DNA from: Cerrena zonata
Taxonomy: Eukaryota; Basidiomycota; Agaricomycetes; Polyporales; Cerrenaceae
Length of the DNA: 64,000 nt
Direction of reading: 5' to 3'
Assembly (NCBI GenBank): GCA_038087015.1
Contig: JASBNA010000111.1
Coordinates: forward strand, 1 to 64,000
The position numbers and the translations under genes are program-made. Below the pieces are notes generated by a model. It searched no databases. It was not told the DNA's origin and was given only the letters and a program-made list of their open reading frames with translations. Shown here in pieces: positions 47,068 to 59,465 of the stretch. Position 1 is the stretch's first letter; every line of letters starts with the position of its first letter.

Positions 47068-47839
47068 AGTTACCTCCGTATCATATGCGAACGAGATGTT
47101 CCCTCCTGGAGAGACAAAATAGTCGAAGTGGAAGCTGAGACGGAACCTATGTCGCGGATGGTTGGCGGACTTTCAATACATTTTAGTTGGGTAATCGGAG
47201 ACTTGGGCATTGGGGGACCAATCCGAGTTATGTATTTCCCACCTCTTCCTCGCAGTTACTTGGCTATCGGTTGGAAGTTCGTGTTGTCTTACCTGCTTGC
47301 TTTAGCAGAGACTCGTAAACGGAAATAGATCGAGACGTGATGTCGAAGTGAACCAAGTTGGTTGTTTTCCAGTGAAAGCGACCATAGTAACGAGAGTTTA
47401 GAAGAGATAACTGGGGTATATATACAGTATATGGCATTGAATATAGTTTTGAGATGAACAAAAGTTTACTCGAGGGAAGACCTGGAATAGGCATGTTTTG
47501 GCGGGTGAAGGATAACTGGTGAGTCGTGACCGTACGAGGGAGTTGGACTAGGACGTGCTCATACTTTGACAGGTTTATATAGAGGGTATTGCAACTTCGG
47601 ACGAGACTTGTTCAGAGAGTTGAGATATATACGATACGTAGCAGGAAAGCCAAAGTAAGATGGTCGTTGTAAGAGAGAATTCGAAGCGAACAAGCGAGCC
47701 AAATCCGGACTCGCGCACACAGTCGCCGACGACTTGCCATCTGCCATTTGCCATTGACTTCGTAGATGTCGACGAACCACTTTGTTTACTCTAATCTACA
47801 ATTTCTACACCTCTCATCATATCAAGAGACCAAGAGAAC
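47068..47839. other. Region between head-to-head F-box copies
   Basis: The sequence just upstream of the intact gene (around 47,150-47,170) matches the region just inside the 5' end of the broken copy (GAAGTCCGC.GACCATCCG), so the duplication includes upstream DNA. No independent gene supported. Confidence 0.4.
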
Positions 47840-49465
47840 GCAATGGCTCACACGAAGTTCGAGATTGTTGTGACTCACCGACGGATGTGTTGGAAGTCCG
47901 CTGACCATCCGTATCCGCAACACCCCATCTCTACCACAGTTCGTACACTGACTCGTTATCATGGTATCAAGTTTGGCTAGGGTACGCAAACTCTGTCGAA
48001 CGAGGGAGTTGTCGTCCTGCTACAAAACGTGGGTATACCTACTTTACTCAAACGTCGATCGGTGAGTAATTGCTTTAATACACCTGTAGCTACTAGACTT
48101 ATCGTCATATAATAGACCTGCCGAAGGACCTCAGCCGCAGGAAGCAGGCGTGGACTCGGGAATTCCACCACCAAATTGCCTCTCAAAGCATACTGTTCGC
48201 TCCCTACTGGGAAGACCCCAATTCACTCGACGCTTCTCAACTCGACGCAAGGTTTCAAAGTGGGAACCCGATCCCGTCTACCACTCTCCCTCTCCATCGA
48301 ACGAGGTCTGTTACCTGGGTCCGCTTGATTCAGTCCTAGTGACTTCTGGTTGCATCCGACGACGACATCTCGAGCTCTACAGCCCTCTGGTCGACGGAAG
48401 TTCTTCTTTCGGGTGGTTCTGACTTTCCCCTTGCTGAGACATTCCTCTCTGCACCTGTCACCAATGGTGCGATTGGCGTTAAAGGTTCTTCTGTCACGAT
48501 AGCATTAGAACCCCGAGGAACGCGAGTTCCTATGTAGACCATCTCGGATGTAAAAACTAATGCACCGCAGGGAGGCACAGATAGAGATACTAGGGATTGT
48601 CCACATCGACGAGGCTGTTCGATTCTGTCGACGCGGAACAGTGAACAACGCCTCCCATCCGCGGTTTCTAGATGGTCATTTCGTCGGTGTCTCGGTGACG
48701 GACAACATCAATGTGTCATCTGTTGTGAACTGGACGGATGGGCTGTCGACAAATTGCAATCGGAGCCTAATTTCCAGATGGGATCCTTTTCTTTGGCAGT
48801 CTTATCGACATACAGTACTAATCCCGTCATAGGGTAGCACTATAACCATGCATCTTACCGAACGTTGGCTTGGAGTAGTCAGGCGAGAAGTCTTCGAAGT
48901 CTACTCTCATAACGGAACGGGACGTTCAAACTATGGCGATCTCAAACGCTTCCTAGTCTTGTCTCGGCAGCAACCTTCGCGACATTCTTCAAAGCTTTAC
49001 CCTTCATGCGCACGTCAACATCCCTCAAACGCTGCGTCATCTGCGATACTGGCATCTTTGTGTACCTCGACCGGTCCTTACTATCATTGGAAACCCTCTG
49101 TCATCATGATTTTATGCGTAATGCTCAAAACCCTGGTGAACGTATGATTGCCTTTCGCCCCGTCGCTAGGGGTCATAGGCGATTGCGTCTCCTGGCTTCA
49201 AGCAAATGGACATGCAGAAGATGACAGACTCACGTTCTCGATGGAGAGAATTACTGCGAGGGGTTCGAATGAACGGTGTTTGATGTTTGAATGGTTCGAC
49301 GAGAATATGCCTGTGCAGTTTGCTCTTGGAGTACATGACGTCGATGAAGCTCGAGGTATAATCGTTCTTGGCTTTGTATGATTTTAGGGACTCTGTCGAG
49401 GCGGACTTTTAGAGATGATTGGAAGGCATCTTCGCCTTCTGGCGAAGAACTCCTACCTACGGTAC
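47840..49465 (+). pseudogene. Degenerate F-box gene, copy 2
   Basis: An inverted duplicate of the gene at 44857-47067. Matching pieces appear in order: the F-box start GVVVLLQNVGIPTLLK (about 48,008) with the intron and the ACCTGCCGAAGGA exon start conserved; SKHTVRSLLGRP-frame DNA; FCRRGTVNNASHPRFLDGHF near 48,630; HLTERWLGVVRREVFEVY at 48,850; FEWFDENMPVQFALGVHDV near 49,290; and SGEELLPT near 49,440. Reading-frame changes and stops separate them. The C-terminal quarter is absent here. Confidence 0.8.
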
Positions 49466-50002
49466 GCATTCAACTTTTTCTTTATACGCCGCATAATTCA
49501 AAAAGTAATCAAATGCACACGTGTAGCGCGTTTCCCTTACAACCTGACATCCAGGAACTTTTCAAATAGCCAGTTTCGATAATGTTATCGTTAGCCGTCT
49601 CTAATATGTTTGTATGAGATGTGACAATAATGTCATCGTTGTCGTCCTATCTACTCTGAGTCGACCTCTGCGTCGACATGTAGACAGGCTATAATGACAT
49701 TTGATGAAACCCTTGTGCCGTATACAAAATTCGACATCCCTCTTCCAATGTATGTAGTACAGGTCCTACAGGAAGCCGGGGTTTCTTCTCTCACGTTCAT
49801 GAATGAATCCCCATCTTGTGATGTAACGGTTACATACCCAGGAATACGTCGCAAGACCCAAACGGGGTTGAACGGCTGTCTAATATCGCGTACTCAGGCT
49901 CTAGTATCAACTGGACGACTTGTTTCTTTACGTTTCTATTTCTCTTCTTCCTCTCTTTCTACTCCAACTCTGCGCGGCGTTGAAGGGCTACTTGGCGTTT
50001 CG
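49466..50002. other. Spacer before DUF6533 copy 2
   Basis: Contains an open frame reading into the DUF6533 start codon at 50003 (from 49694). I treat the upstream part as leader, because family members begin close to the MSQFELTPD-type N-terminus. Confidence 0.4.
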
Positions 50003-51598
50003 ATGTCTCAGTTTGAGCTCACTCCTGATATTATTCTCGCTCAAAGGTAGGTCTGTTTGTTTCGTGATCTCGTGGTCACTTAAATAACTCTCTGGGCTTG
50101 AAGGATACAGAATAAACTGATAAACCATGTTTTGGTCGCGGTGATGAGTGAGTTATTTTTCCATTTTAACTTGTATGGCGATGTCTCATCATTGTTGTAG
50201 CTCTTGCAGCGTACGACTGCACGTTATCGTGGTCTGCCGAGCTTAGGTGTATCTGGCAGAGAAAATTCAGCCTTGTCACGGTGTTATATGTCTTTATCCG
50301 ATATGGGTCCATCTTCAATATGGTGATGATCATTGTGTTTCATATCCCGACCTGGGACACGACTTCTGTGAGTTTTCCTCCTACTTTCCTTGTGGGATCT
50401 TTTGTCATCTCATCTGATGATGCTTAGAGGTATTTCCTCTTCCTCACTCGCTTTCTACATAGGGATCTGAGATTCTGTTGTTCATGCTAGCTGTAAAGCA
50501 ATTGTATATATTCTCAACACCTCGGATATCTTAAACAGACTAGCTTATGCTGGTAAGCACCTTCTCCTATCCTCTTGACCAACACAAACCATTATGTATT
50601 CAGCTTTCAACTGCCTCAGGATATGGGGGATATGTGCTAATGAATGGGCTCCTACACTCCTGGTATTTGTGTTTAGTCTCTTTGACCCTGCTATCAATAT
50701 AGTGAGTAGATTTTGCCCTTATTAAACTTGGGCTGATGGTTTTTTGGGAGGCAGTATAACAATGTCAACCCTGTCAAGTTTATTGCTGAGCCTTCTAGTG
50801 GATGTTGGTTGATTCCTATTTCTCAGCCTTACCAGTAGTATGTGTTTCTTCTCCCTTCTTTTTGCACTTGGGGTTTACTGGTTTTTGTTTTTGTTTAGTT
50901 GTTTGTCCCTCAGTGCATGATTTCTTGGTGGTATCTTACAGTCTAGTTTTTGTTCAGGGCCTGTTGTGACCAGATCACTCTCAGTGGCTACAGATGCCAT
51001 CATTCTGGTGCTCACATTGTGGAAGACAAGGTATATCTGGGAGACTGACAGGAGGGTGAAGTCCTTGTCTAAGATTACTGTTATGCTTATTCAGAATGGT
51101 ACATCTCCTTTTTTTTGATTTATATGTAGTACTGATTCTTTGTTTCTGATACAGGATTCCTTCAATTCTTGTATGTCCTTTTTTCACTCTTGGGGATATC
51201 ATCCATGTCATCTGATTCCTCTCCACCCAGTGTCCTGTTCATCTCAAACATCATTGTAGTCATCCTAGACATCCTTGCCATAGGCAACTTTGTCAAAGTT
51301 GTCAATGCTTCTTACTTTATCTATATCCAACAAATGTATGTCCCTCTCTCTCTCTCTTTCTTTCTCTTCTCTCCCACTCACCATCTCACTCAGATTAACA
51401 TCCATCCTCCTCTCCCACTTTATCCTAGACCTCAGAGCCCTCAACCCATCCACCCAGAGAACCCACAATTCCTCCATCAGTGCTGGTGGTAGTGGGAAAG
51501 TGTCACTCATAGAGTTTGCAGGAGATGTGTGGGGAAGTGAGGTGGATGAGGGGAGGTTCATTGGGAGGGATCTTTGTGGAGGTGAGGAGGATAGATGA
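50003..51598 (+). CDS. DUF6533 membrane protein, copy 2
   Basis: The ATG at 50003 starts MSQFELTPDIILAQR, which splices to IQNKLINHVLVAVM and then to TLAAYDCTLSWSAELRCIW, continuing QRKFSLVTVLYVFIRYGSIF: the DUF6533 N-terminal signature. Several small exons with hydrophobic helices follow, including FLYVLFSLLGISSM... and FISNIIVVILDILAIGNFVK. The final exon carries LTSILLSHFILDLRAL and ends at 51598. Expected to be a multi-pass membrane protein of unknown function. It is related to the gene at 39776-41401 (both end SHFI.DLR). It sits between two F-box fragments. I did not verify every middle exon, so a hidden frameshift is possible. Confidence 0.65.
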
Positions 51599-51719
51599 AT
51601 GGGCTTCTTCTTCGAGTGTAGGGGACAGATAGACTTGTCACCAAAAGAATGATAATGAACCAACAAGGGGTTGGAGCATCACATCAAATAGTAGATCCAA
51701 CACAGTGAGGTAAAAACTT

Positions 51720-52296
51720 ATATGTAGTTTGAATGAATGGTGTTCAACGTTTGAACGGTTCGACGAGAATACGCCTGTGCAACTCGCTCTTGGGGTACAT
51801 TACATCCTTACAACCCCTACCCACATTCAAGATCCCATCGTCCCTGAAGGGTGGTCAACAGACTTTAAAGATGATGATGAAGGCAAACAGCAAGAATTAC
51901 TCTCCGGCCCCCTTCGTATGAACCCAAGCGAATCACAACGAGCGGAATATAATATTGTCACCACTACAGCCTCCCGATCCCTCTCATGCGTAAGTTGCCT
52001 CCTATGAAGACCCAACGATGGTAAACATCGGAGGCTTGCTCTTTCGCCCCAAGTTGCAATCCCTGCGTGCAATACGACCCTGTGTCTCATTTGTTCACTC
52101 ATTAAACTCTCAGGCTTCGCTCTCGTTCTTCGAATGTATGCACCCTGATTTCACTAGGCTTCGGATTCACAAAATAAGAGAGGTTCGGTTTGATTATTCA
52201 TCCAGGCCTGCCCGATCGGTTGCCCTACATGATTCACACACCCTACGTATCATAGGAATAAACCAGGAAGACGAGAACCTCGACTCAAAGTTGTGA
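51720..52296 (+). pseudogene. Degenerate F-box gene, copy 3 (C-terminal fragments)
   Basis: Begins with ERFDENTPVQLALGVH, matching the same region of copy 2, then jumps to VPEGWSTDFKDDDEG, which matches VPQGWSTDFEDEDNE of the intact gene. NIGGLLFRPKLQSL and neighbouring remnants follow. The segment between these blocks in the intact gene is missing, so this copy has an internal deletion as well as stops. Confidence 0.75.
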
Positions 52297-52519
52297 CTTG
52301 TTCATTACCTTGAATCACTGTGCCAGAAACGTACGAGGGAATCGACATGTAGTGTATTGTGTGGTCCCTGAATGAAGGAAATATATGACCGGCTGGATAT
52401 CTATAGAGAAGAGAGTGGAAGACAGGAAGGAAAACACACCGAAGAGATCATATTGACCTCGAGATATTTCAGCATTCGAAAGAGGGCTTCCTTATCGAGA
52501 ACGAAAACACATTATCGCC

Positions 52520-53030
52520 GGCACATTCACCCTGTCAGACTCGGAGACAGCGAAGAGCACCGGAGCATCTGGGACTGGAATACGATACGACAAGCAACGA
52601 TTGCGGGAAGGCTGTTACATATCGTATGCTGGAAGCGCGGTGGAAATCGAAAGCGACAGAACGTCGGCAAGTATGTGACAACAATAAAGTCGAGACAGTG
52701 AGATATTGTGGGACGCATACATCCCGGCCGGGGGAGCATGAGGAGAGAGACGGAAGGGTTAGGCCGACGGAGAAGTGAGACATAGTGTGAAGCAGGAGAG
52801 AGGAGACCGAGTGGAAAGAGGGTACTCTAAGGATGGCTAGTAGGAGAGGACGAGGAGAGAGACGGATGGCAGAGACCGAGAGAGAAATGACGTCGGTGGG
52901 GAGGACGACCGGAAAGCTGTGTCTTCTTTCCTGATACGGACGAGCGGGAGGTGGGCCGAGGGATGCCGACTGCGGTGTCTGTGAGGAAGGGCCGGGGACG
53001 ATGGTCGAAGACTGACAAGAGGATGAGATA
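52520..53030 (-). repeat. Inverted repeat flanking the Rho gene, left copy
   Basis: Its reverse complement matches 54,930-55,440: the CCTTCCTCACAGACAC string, CATCCCTCGGCCCACCTCCC, CCTCCCCACCGACGTCATTT and the CCATCCTTAGAGTACCCTC block all recur in the same order. Open frames in it are pyrimidine-rich and probably not coding. It could be a non-autonomous element or the upstream region of a duplicated gene. Confidence 0.7.
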
Positions 53031-53633
53031 TCATTGCCTAGGATTACTGTCATGCCTATACATAATGGTTTATATCTGGAATACACACTATGTTGTGCGA
53101 TGTGAGATGTCATGAAAAAACATATATGTATATGATATGCAGATGGACATGGGACATTGCATGGGGTAGAGAGAACTTGGGAGGGGAAGAGAGAGAGAGG
53201 TATGACTATGACAGGATGAGAGATGACAGGATGTGTAGGTAAGTAGAGGTAAGGAAAAGAAGAGATGAAGTCCGTTTATGAGAGGGTCGTGGAAAGTGGA
53301 ATCGAGAAGCGGAGGGATGAGTAACGAGGTGGTATGGATAATGATGAACGCGAAGACGGAAAGACGGATGAAACGATGCGAGGGGAGGTAGCGTTGATGG
53401 GAGTCGGGGTTGAGTGCGAACGGTGGTTTAGGGATCAAGAGGACGATCGTATAAAAATGCGAAATGTGGATAAACTAGAGCACGGCGAAAAGGAAAGTAA
53501 TAAGAGCACAGAGATATGAATGATAGAAAGAGATGATGATCGTTGAAAAGACAGAAAGAATAAGGCAAGAAAAGACGTCCGTCCGTTGATAACCTAAACC
53601 GAACCAAACTACACCCTGTCGAAGGGATATCCC
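53031..53633. other. Region downstream of the Rho gene
   Basis: Purine-rich non-coding DNA on the plus strand. No gene supported. Confidence 0.4.
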
Positions 53634-54684
53634 TTAGCAAATGACACAGCATTTGCCCTTGTCCTCCCATCCCTCCTCAACATACGGTACCTGTCCACTA
53701 CTCTTTCTCCGTCCATGACCAGGAGTAGCCCCGGTCACACCGTCGCGCATGAGCATACTCGCCCTCGTCGCGGCCTCGAATACATCATCGACACCTTCGA
53801 TCTTTAACGCGCTGCATTCCTTGTATGCACGAGCACCGATGAGTTGGGCGACACGTTCTGCTTGGGGACGAGTGACGAATTCCGTTGATTCCTCTGTCGA
53901 GTTTGCGAGGTGAGGTGGTCGAAGGTCGGATTTGCAGCCTACGAGAAGGACGGGGACTTGAGGACCGCAGATCGAACGGACTTCCTCGATCCACTACAGA
54001 CATTATGAGCAGACGAAGTAGAAGATAGAAAATAGAACACACCTTGACAGTCACGTTCTCGAGCGAGTCGGGAGTGTCGATACCAAAGGCGATGAGAATG
54101 ACGTGTGATTTGGAGTAAGACATTGGGCGGAGACGCTAAGCACGAGTGGTTAGTGTCGTTGTTCGCGCCTGGGGACGGTGGCTTACTTCATATTCTTCTT
54201 GGCCGCTAGTGAGAGAGTGAGTATGAGACGATGGTAGAAAGAGAGAGAACGCACGCGGTATCCCAGAGAGCCAACTGGACCGGTTTTCCATCTAGTCTAA
54301 TCTCGGCGACGTAGTTTTCGAATATAGCTGCAGATAGTCGGTAAATGGAATAAAAGATTATATGCAGGACATACTCGGTTGCTAGAAATGGGATCAATAC
54401 ATATATGCAGACGGGATAGAGGACACTCACATATTCCTTTGGAAACTCGCCGAGTGCAAAGGAACAAAGCAATGACGTCTTGCCGCAGGCGCCTGTGAGA
54501 AAAAGCAAGAGGGTGTTGGCACCAAGACAGAGAGGTACGAGGAGAGAGGCAGGCGAGAGAAGACATACCGTCACCAACGATGACCAATTTTCTGTGAATC
54601 TAGATCGGGAGGAGGGCGAGAGGGACAAGCAAAGAGAGAGGGCAGAAGAGAAGCAAGGCATACAGGCGATTGGGAGGAAGACAT
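53634..54684 (-). CDS. Rho-family small GTPase with a 7-nt micro-exon
   Basis: Eight exons give 221 residues: 54684-54664, 54599-54569, 54492-54431, 54381-54375, 54327-54255, 54205-54187, 54135-54043 and 53993-53634. The sequence shows G1 VIVGDGACGKTS, switch [17 protein letters not shown]3 [20 protein letters not shown]4 LLVGCKSDL, a Rho-type insert after [11 protein letters not shown]5 ECSALK and the CAAX box CVIC at the end. It is a membrane-anchored, prenylated switch of the Rho1/Rho2 type controlling cell-wall synthesis and polarity; the subtype is not certain. Exon 4 (CAACCGA) supplies exactly the QPT of switch I, so the protein is correct only if this micro-exon is used. The long first intron and the Arg/Ser/Gly-rich tail before CAAX are unremarkable. 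Confidence 0.92.
54375..54381 (-). other. Micro-exon of the Rho gene
   Basis: Seven bases, CAACCGA, bounded by TTCTAG upstream and GTATGTCC downstream. Joining ...AAGGAATAT + CAACCGA + CTATATTCG restores KEY-QPT-IFENY in phase. Without it the frame is lost. Confidence 0.85.
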
Positions 54685-54929
54685 GGGGAGAGAGAAGAGA
54701 AGTCAAGCGCGGTGGCACGTGCAGAGGAGAGAGCAGGAGACGAGCAGGAGGAGGGACAGCAGGAGAGAGAGAGAGACGGTGGCAGGCAGGAGAGAAGAGA
54801 GGAAGCGTGTGTGGCAGGGCCGGTGTCGAGCGGTCGTACAGCCTGCGCGCGTCGGAGACAGGAAAGAGGCAACAGAGGTGTCGATCGTGAGCAGGACAAG
54901 AGGCAAGAGCAAGAGCAAGTCAACGAGCA

Positions 54930-55440
54930 GCCAGTGAGCGTCGACCATCGTCCCTTCCTCACAGACACTGCAGCCGGCATCCCTCGGCCCACCTCCCGCT
55001 CGCCCATATCAGGAAAAAGTACACAGCTTTCCAGTCGTCCTCCCCACCGACGTCATTTCTCTCTCGGTCTCTGCCATCCGTCTCTCTCCTCGTTCTCTCC
55101 TACTGGCCATCCTTAGAGTACCCTCTTTCCACAGTCTCCTCTCTCCTGCTTCACAATGCGTCCCACCTCTCCTTCAGCCTCCCCTTTCCGTCTCTCTCCT
55201 CACTCTCCTCACGGCCGGGCCGTATGCATTCCACTATCTTTGACATCTCGCTGTGACGCTCTTAGCACCAACTCCATCCTTTCCAGATACTCGCCGTTCC
55301 CCTTCTTAACAACACATGTATTCTCATCCTCTCAATCTCGGCTGTCACTGCGCTCCCAGCGTAACATATGTGACCGTCTGTCCGCAATCATTGCTTGTCA
55401 CATCCGCAATCTCATTCCTCAAACATCTACATCACTATAC
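54930..55440 (+). repeat. Inverted repeat flanking the Rho gene, right copy
   Basis: Partner of 52,520-53,030 (see there). Similarity weakens beyond 55,230 but shared words continue (CAATCATTGCTTGTC against CAATCGTTGCTTGTC). Confidence 0.7.
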
Positions 55441-55529
55441 CACTAGCCTTTAGATTTACAGTACATGAGACGGACCGCCTGGTCGTTTTCTTATTCAAGC
55501 TTATCCGGTTGATCGCCGTACCTGCCCTC

Positions 55530-56115
55530 CACTATAGAAGCAACCCGGGATGACGAGATCACTCACGCAGAGTTTGATGTTGTTGGGACTCCGACCACCA
55601 TTAATGTACATTGCGATCTCTCTGCCGAGTGGGTTCCGTGGGTTCCACAGACTCAAGCTTAGCGTTGTTAGGTGATTGAAGGTGAAACGGGTACGTCAAA
55701 CACATTTTGTCCATCCTTCCTCGAACTTTCATTCACATTGGAACATAGGAACATTCGATCGTTCGAAATACTCCTGCAAACGATCGAGTTATCCTGTCGC
55801 TGCAAGAACGTGGTACTACCCGGTTTCTTCAAACCTCGATCAGTGGGTGATTGTTTTTTCGCACGCTTGGACCTACGAAAGATAGATTTCTCAAAGGATA
55901 CATGACTTGAGCCATGCAAAAGAAATCCAGATTCGGCAATTCCACCATCAAATTGCCTCTCAAATCATACTGCTCCTTACTAGAAAGACCTTGACTCGCT
56001 CGACGCTTCTCAACCGGGAGGACTGGTCCTGCACCTCCTGAGACCCGAGGCAAAGTGTCAAAGTGGGAATCCGCTCCCATCGGTTACTAGTATTTCTCTC
56101 CATAGAACAAGGTAT
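55530..56115 (+). pseudogene. Degenerate F-box gene, copy 4 (5' fragment)
   Basis: Matches the 5' part of copy 2: upstream ACTCACGCAGAGTTTGATGT, the F-box region around 55,785-55,850 (CGATCGAGTTATCCTGTCGC, then CTTCAAACCTCGATCAGTG), TTCCACCATCAAATTGCCTC, CTCGACGCTTCTCAACC and CAAAGTGTCAAAGTGGGAA. Several stops and frame changes are present. It ends near 56,115, next to the tandem segmental duplication. Confidence 0.75.
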
Positions 56116-56500
56116 GTTACGCTATCTACGTTTGACAGCACAGATACTGCCCTCGTCGATACCGCCGTTACCGGACGCGGAATCAAGCCGTGGACAACAT
56201 CAAATGCGCCCTCCGTTGCCAATCAATACATCGAAACGACACCAAAGGCAGGGCCTGCAATGGGGATAACGAAAAGAACAATAAAATGTATGTGATATCT
56301 ACCGCCTACGCATTAACGCACTAACATTACCTTTGCTAATCGCAGCGATCCAATACCAATTTGGATGACACTCAAACATTGGCTCATCAACGACAACGGT
56401 GATCTAGAAACGTAGGTGAGTCTCTCTTTACCCAGATGATGATGACAATTGCTACAATACTGTGTATAGCTGACTCGCTTGCGAATCACGTTGACAATAC
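56116..56500. other. Unassigned region
   Basis: Minus-strand frames with short conserved-looking pieces but no gene I can delimit. Confidence 0.3.
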
Positions 56501-59465
56501 GATCGACAGCCTCGCCTACGGTTGGGCAGGCCGATCCACTAACCAAAAGCAGACGTAAGTAAAGCTAGGCATGAATACAAGACACACTTACCAGCATCGT
56601 AAAGACGATACCGATGTCGAATAACGTATGTCGGAAGGGAGAGCCAGTGGTGAGTGAGATTATATCTTCGATAGCACAGCCATCACATCGTCATCTAGCA
56701 CGGCGAATTGTGCTCGCCCCAAGCGTAGATAGACGGAGCGAGACGACGACGAGGACATTCACAAGCTGGGAACACAACCTATGGTGAATTACTGAGTGTC
56801 TTTATATCCTCTCCATCCCTCTCCCTTCACCATCCTTCCCACCACTATCTCTATTTTCTCACCCGTTTTTTCTCGTCGCTATGCACCCCTTGACCACCTC
56901 GCGGACGATGACTCATCGGCACACGGCATGTCGTGCCTCTCCTATTCCACTCGCCGTTGCTTTCGTTTCCCAACTCAAGTCGGTAGGGTCGTCAACGGCT
57001 TGTCCTCGCTTCACCAAATGTTCCCATTGGGATTTTTGTTACGAATACCCTGTTTCATCTGGGCACAGCATGTTGTCGACAGACTTGCTGACGCCAAGCT
57101 GGGCACGGAGCCCGATGAGAAAATAATTCGAACCAAAGTGTGAGTGCGCTTTGGTGCCGGATATCGACAGATAGAAACTTGCCCCGAAACCCTGTTCTAC
57201 GCAAGCTCTGGAAGACCGACACGGCGAACCGTAAAACGTTGCAAACCAGGGATACTTTCTCCCCTTGCATAGACCTCTTCAAAAATTCAAATGGCTGATG
57301 ATTTAGCTTGGGCTCTGGGAATACGAAAGCGACAATGTAAAATAAAGGTAGCTTATGTCGAAACGACGGCTCTCGCCAAAGAGCATCTCCGAATACACCG
57401 GCATGAATATATATTTTTAATCTCAATATAGTCTTTTCGACTCCAGATGACAGAAACGTCGGATTCCTGACATTGTAGTATTGATTGGCTGTCTGGGAGT
57501 GGGAACGAAAAATAAAATATATATTGTCGGGTGAAAGAACTGGTTACGGAAATGAGGACGCGAGACGATGCTACTCGTCATCTCAAAACCCCTCTCCCAA
57601 AAAAAGTAGTACAATGCCGACCAACCCGACAGAAGCAGTACCGCAATTTCTGAGAATAACACATGACGCCTTGTCGTAAAGGTACGAGCGGCGAGTAAAC
57701 ATAGAAAATGAGTGTGATAGAAAATGAGGATGAGAAAAAAAAAGACAAATGGGATAAGGCAGCAATGTGAATCGACTTTTTAGTGCAGTTTTGACGGGGG
57801 TGCGTATCGAGATGGGCGAGTTCCGTACGATTCGTCCCTGGCAACGAATTCAGAGGATCGGATAGTGCAACACAGACAGTTGCAATGCCGAATGTGTGGT
57901 CGGGTATGCTTTCTCTTGCTATATTTGACTCAATGTGTGTCGACTTTCGGCAGACATCCTTAGCGGTCTGACCACACCGGTTGCAGTCGCAGTCATAAAT
58001 AATGATAGTTGTCGCCGCAAATGAGATATATTTGGAACGGGGATCGGTGGTATCGACGACGAGCTACCGAAATCGATACAAGCTAGATCGGCGAAATGAG
58101 GGTACAGGATACGGAAACAAGGGAAAATAGTGTGGGATCGAAAGAGGTGCTAGAGACCGACGAGAATGGTGACATTTTCTGCACGTGCCGGTGCAAAGAT
58201 GAATAGACGAGGGGGGTTGTTCATTCTATAGAGCGCATTCGAACAGACCGAGAACGAGAATGGCCTTGTCGAGACTTTACGTTCACGAGATGCCTAGCTA
58301 TTTATTTTGTTTGGATGATGTGAGAGGTTGGTGTAACACGACATGAATTAATTCGATCCGTCGTGCTGCACCTGTTCTGAATGATTCGTAAGTCGGGTCG
58401 TAGATTTATCCCAGTCTGGTATTGATTCGTTGAAGAGGGACGGCATGAGACTGACAGAAATGCCTTGAATGTCGGATATTGAAACCCACTGGAAACGAGA
58501 CCGGCAGAGCGTTGAAAAGGTTGCTAAAGCACTATTGGCTTGCGAAGGACCTCAAAACAGGTACTTTCCGAGTCGGCAAGTATGGCAAGAAGGTAGGGCG
58601 CTGAGAAACATCCGATCAAGTCTTGTAGTGAGCGTCGAATTGGCGGAGGTGGCAAGCATAACCAGGAAGTCATGACGTAGAGGTGATGAAATCGTGAGTA
58701 CGTCTTCGCATCGGTTATAATCCAATCGGCGTAGGAATCTGGATCTTAGATACATAGATACACTACCAGATCTATGCTTACCTCAGACCCATGTCGCATG
58801 GCGACAACATTGCTGTGTATGTAGTCAAAATGCGTAGTCGATCCGACTCGTACCTGAGCTCGGGTACGTACTGCTTCTATATGTAATGCCACTAAATCAT
58901 CGTGCCAAAAGGAAACGGGGAGATGGGAGACAACCCTAAAGCGTCATTGGATGGTTATGAGTGACTCAGGGATGGCGACTCAGGACACTACTCGGAGTTT
59001 TGAAAGGAGTCATTATGTTGGTTTGTAAGTTGTGCTCGGCAATAGTTTTGAATACATGTGCTTACCTGTCGACAACGAGTGGGAACGTACGGCATCCAAT
59101 ATCGCTCGAAATACCTACATAGGCAATATTAGCACCGGGAGCTGCACACGACATCCCCTGGCCATAAATGTATGATGCAAGTGGTACTCACCGTAGGGTA
59201 CAGCCGATATCTAGTCATACCATTCGACTAATATGGCAGCACCATGCTAGAAAACAAGGGCGGGAGATTTCTGTTTCGAGGGAAATTACAGTCTTGAGAC
59301 GTTGTAATATAAGATTGATGACGTCCTGATATTGGCTGACGACGGTTCGAAAACAGAGAGACTTGGTGTATAGATGTTCCCTAAGCAAGAGATCCATCGT
59401 TGGACTGAGAATTATGATGTGCCGGTTGTTGAGACTGGATGTAGATGGTGGGGATGGCGTTAGAG
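56501..59465 (-). repeat. Tandem segmental duplication, unit 1
   Basis: Blocks here recur in the same order and orientation further along: 56,505-56,650 with 60,240-60,400; 57,561 with 61,438; 58,022-58,070 with 61,896-61,940; and 58,761-59,465 with 63,185-63,960. On minus, part of it looks like spliced coding DNA: VPYGISSDIGCRTFPLV is split by an intron, and VGSTTHFDYIHSNVVAMRHG is followed by a GTAAGC donor and then DPDSYADWIITDAKTY. I do not recognise the family. Confidence 0.6.

Noticed and set aside
54480..55116. Long plus-strand Arg/Glu-rich frames over the Rho gene 5' region
   Set aside because: They are shadows of the pyrimidine-rich leader and first introns of the minus-strand Rho gene and of the flanking repeat.
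58790..58850. VGSTTHFDYI segment as a lumazine synthase motif
   Set aside because: It superficially resembles the KGSTMHFEYI motif, but the neighbouring exons share nothing else with that family.
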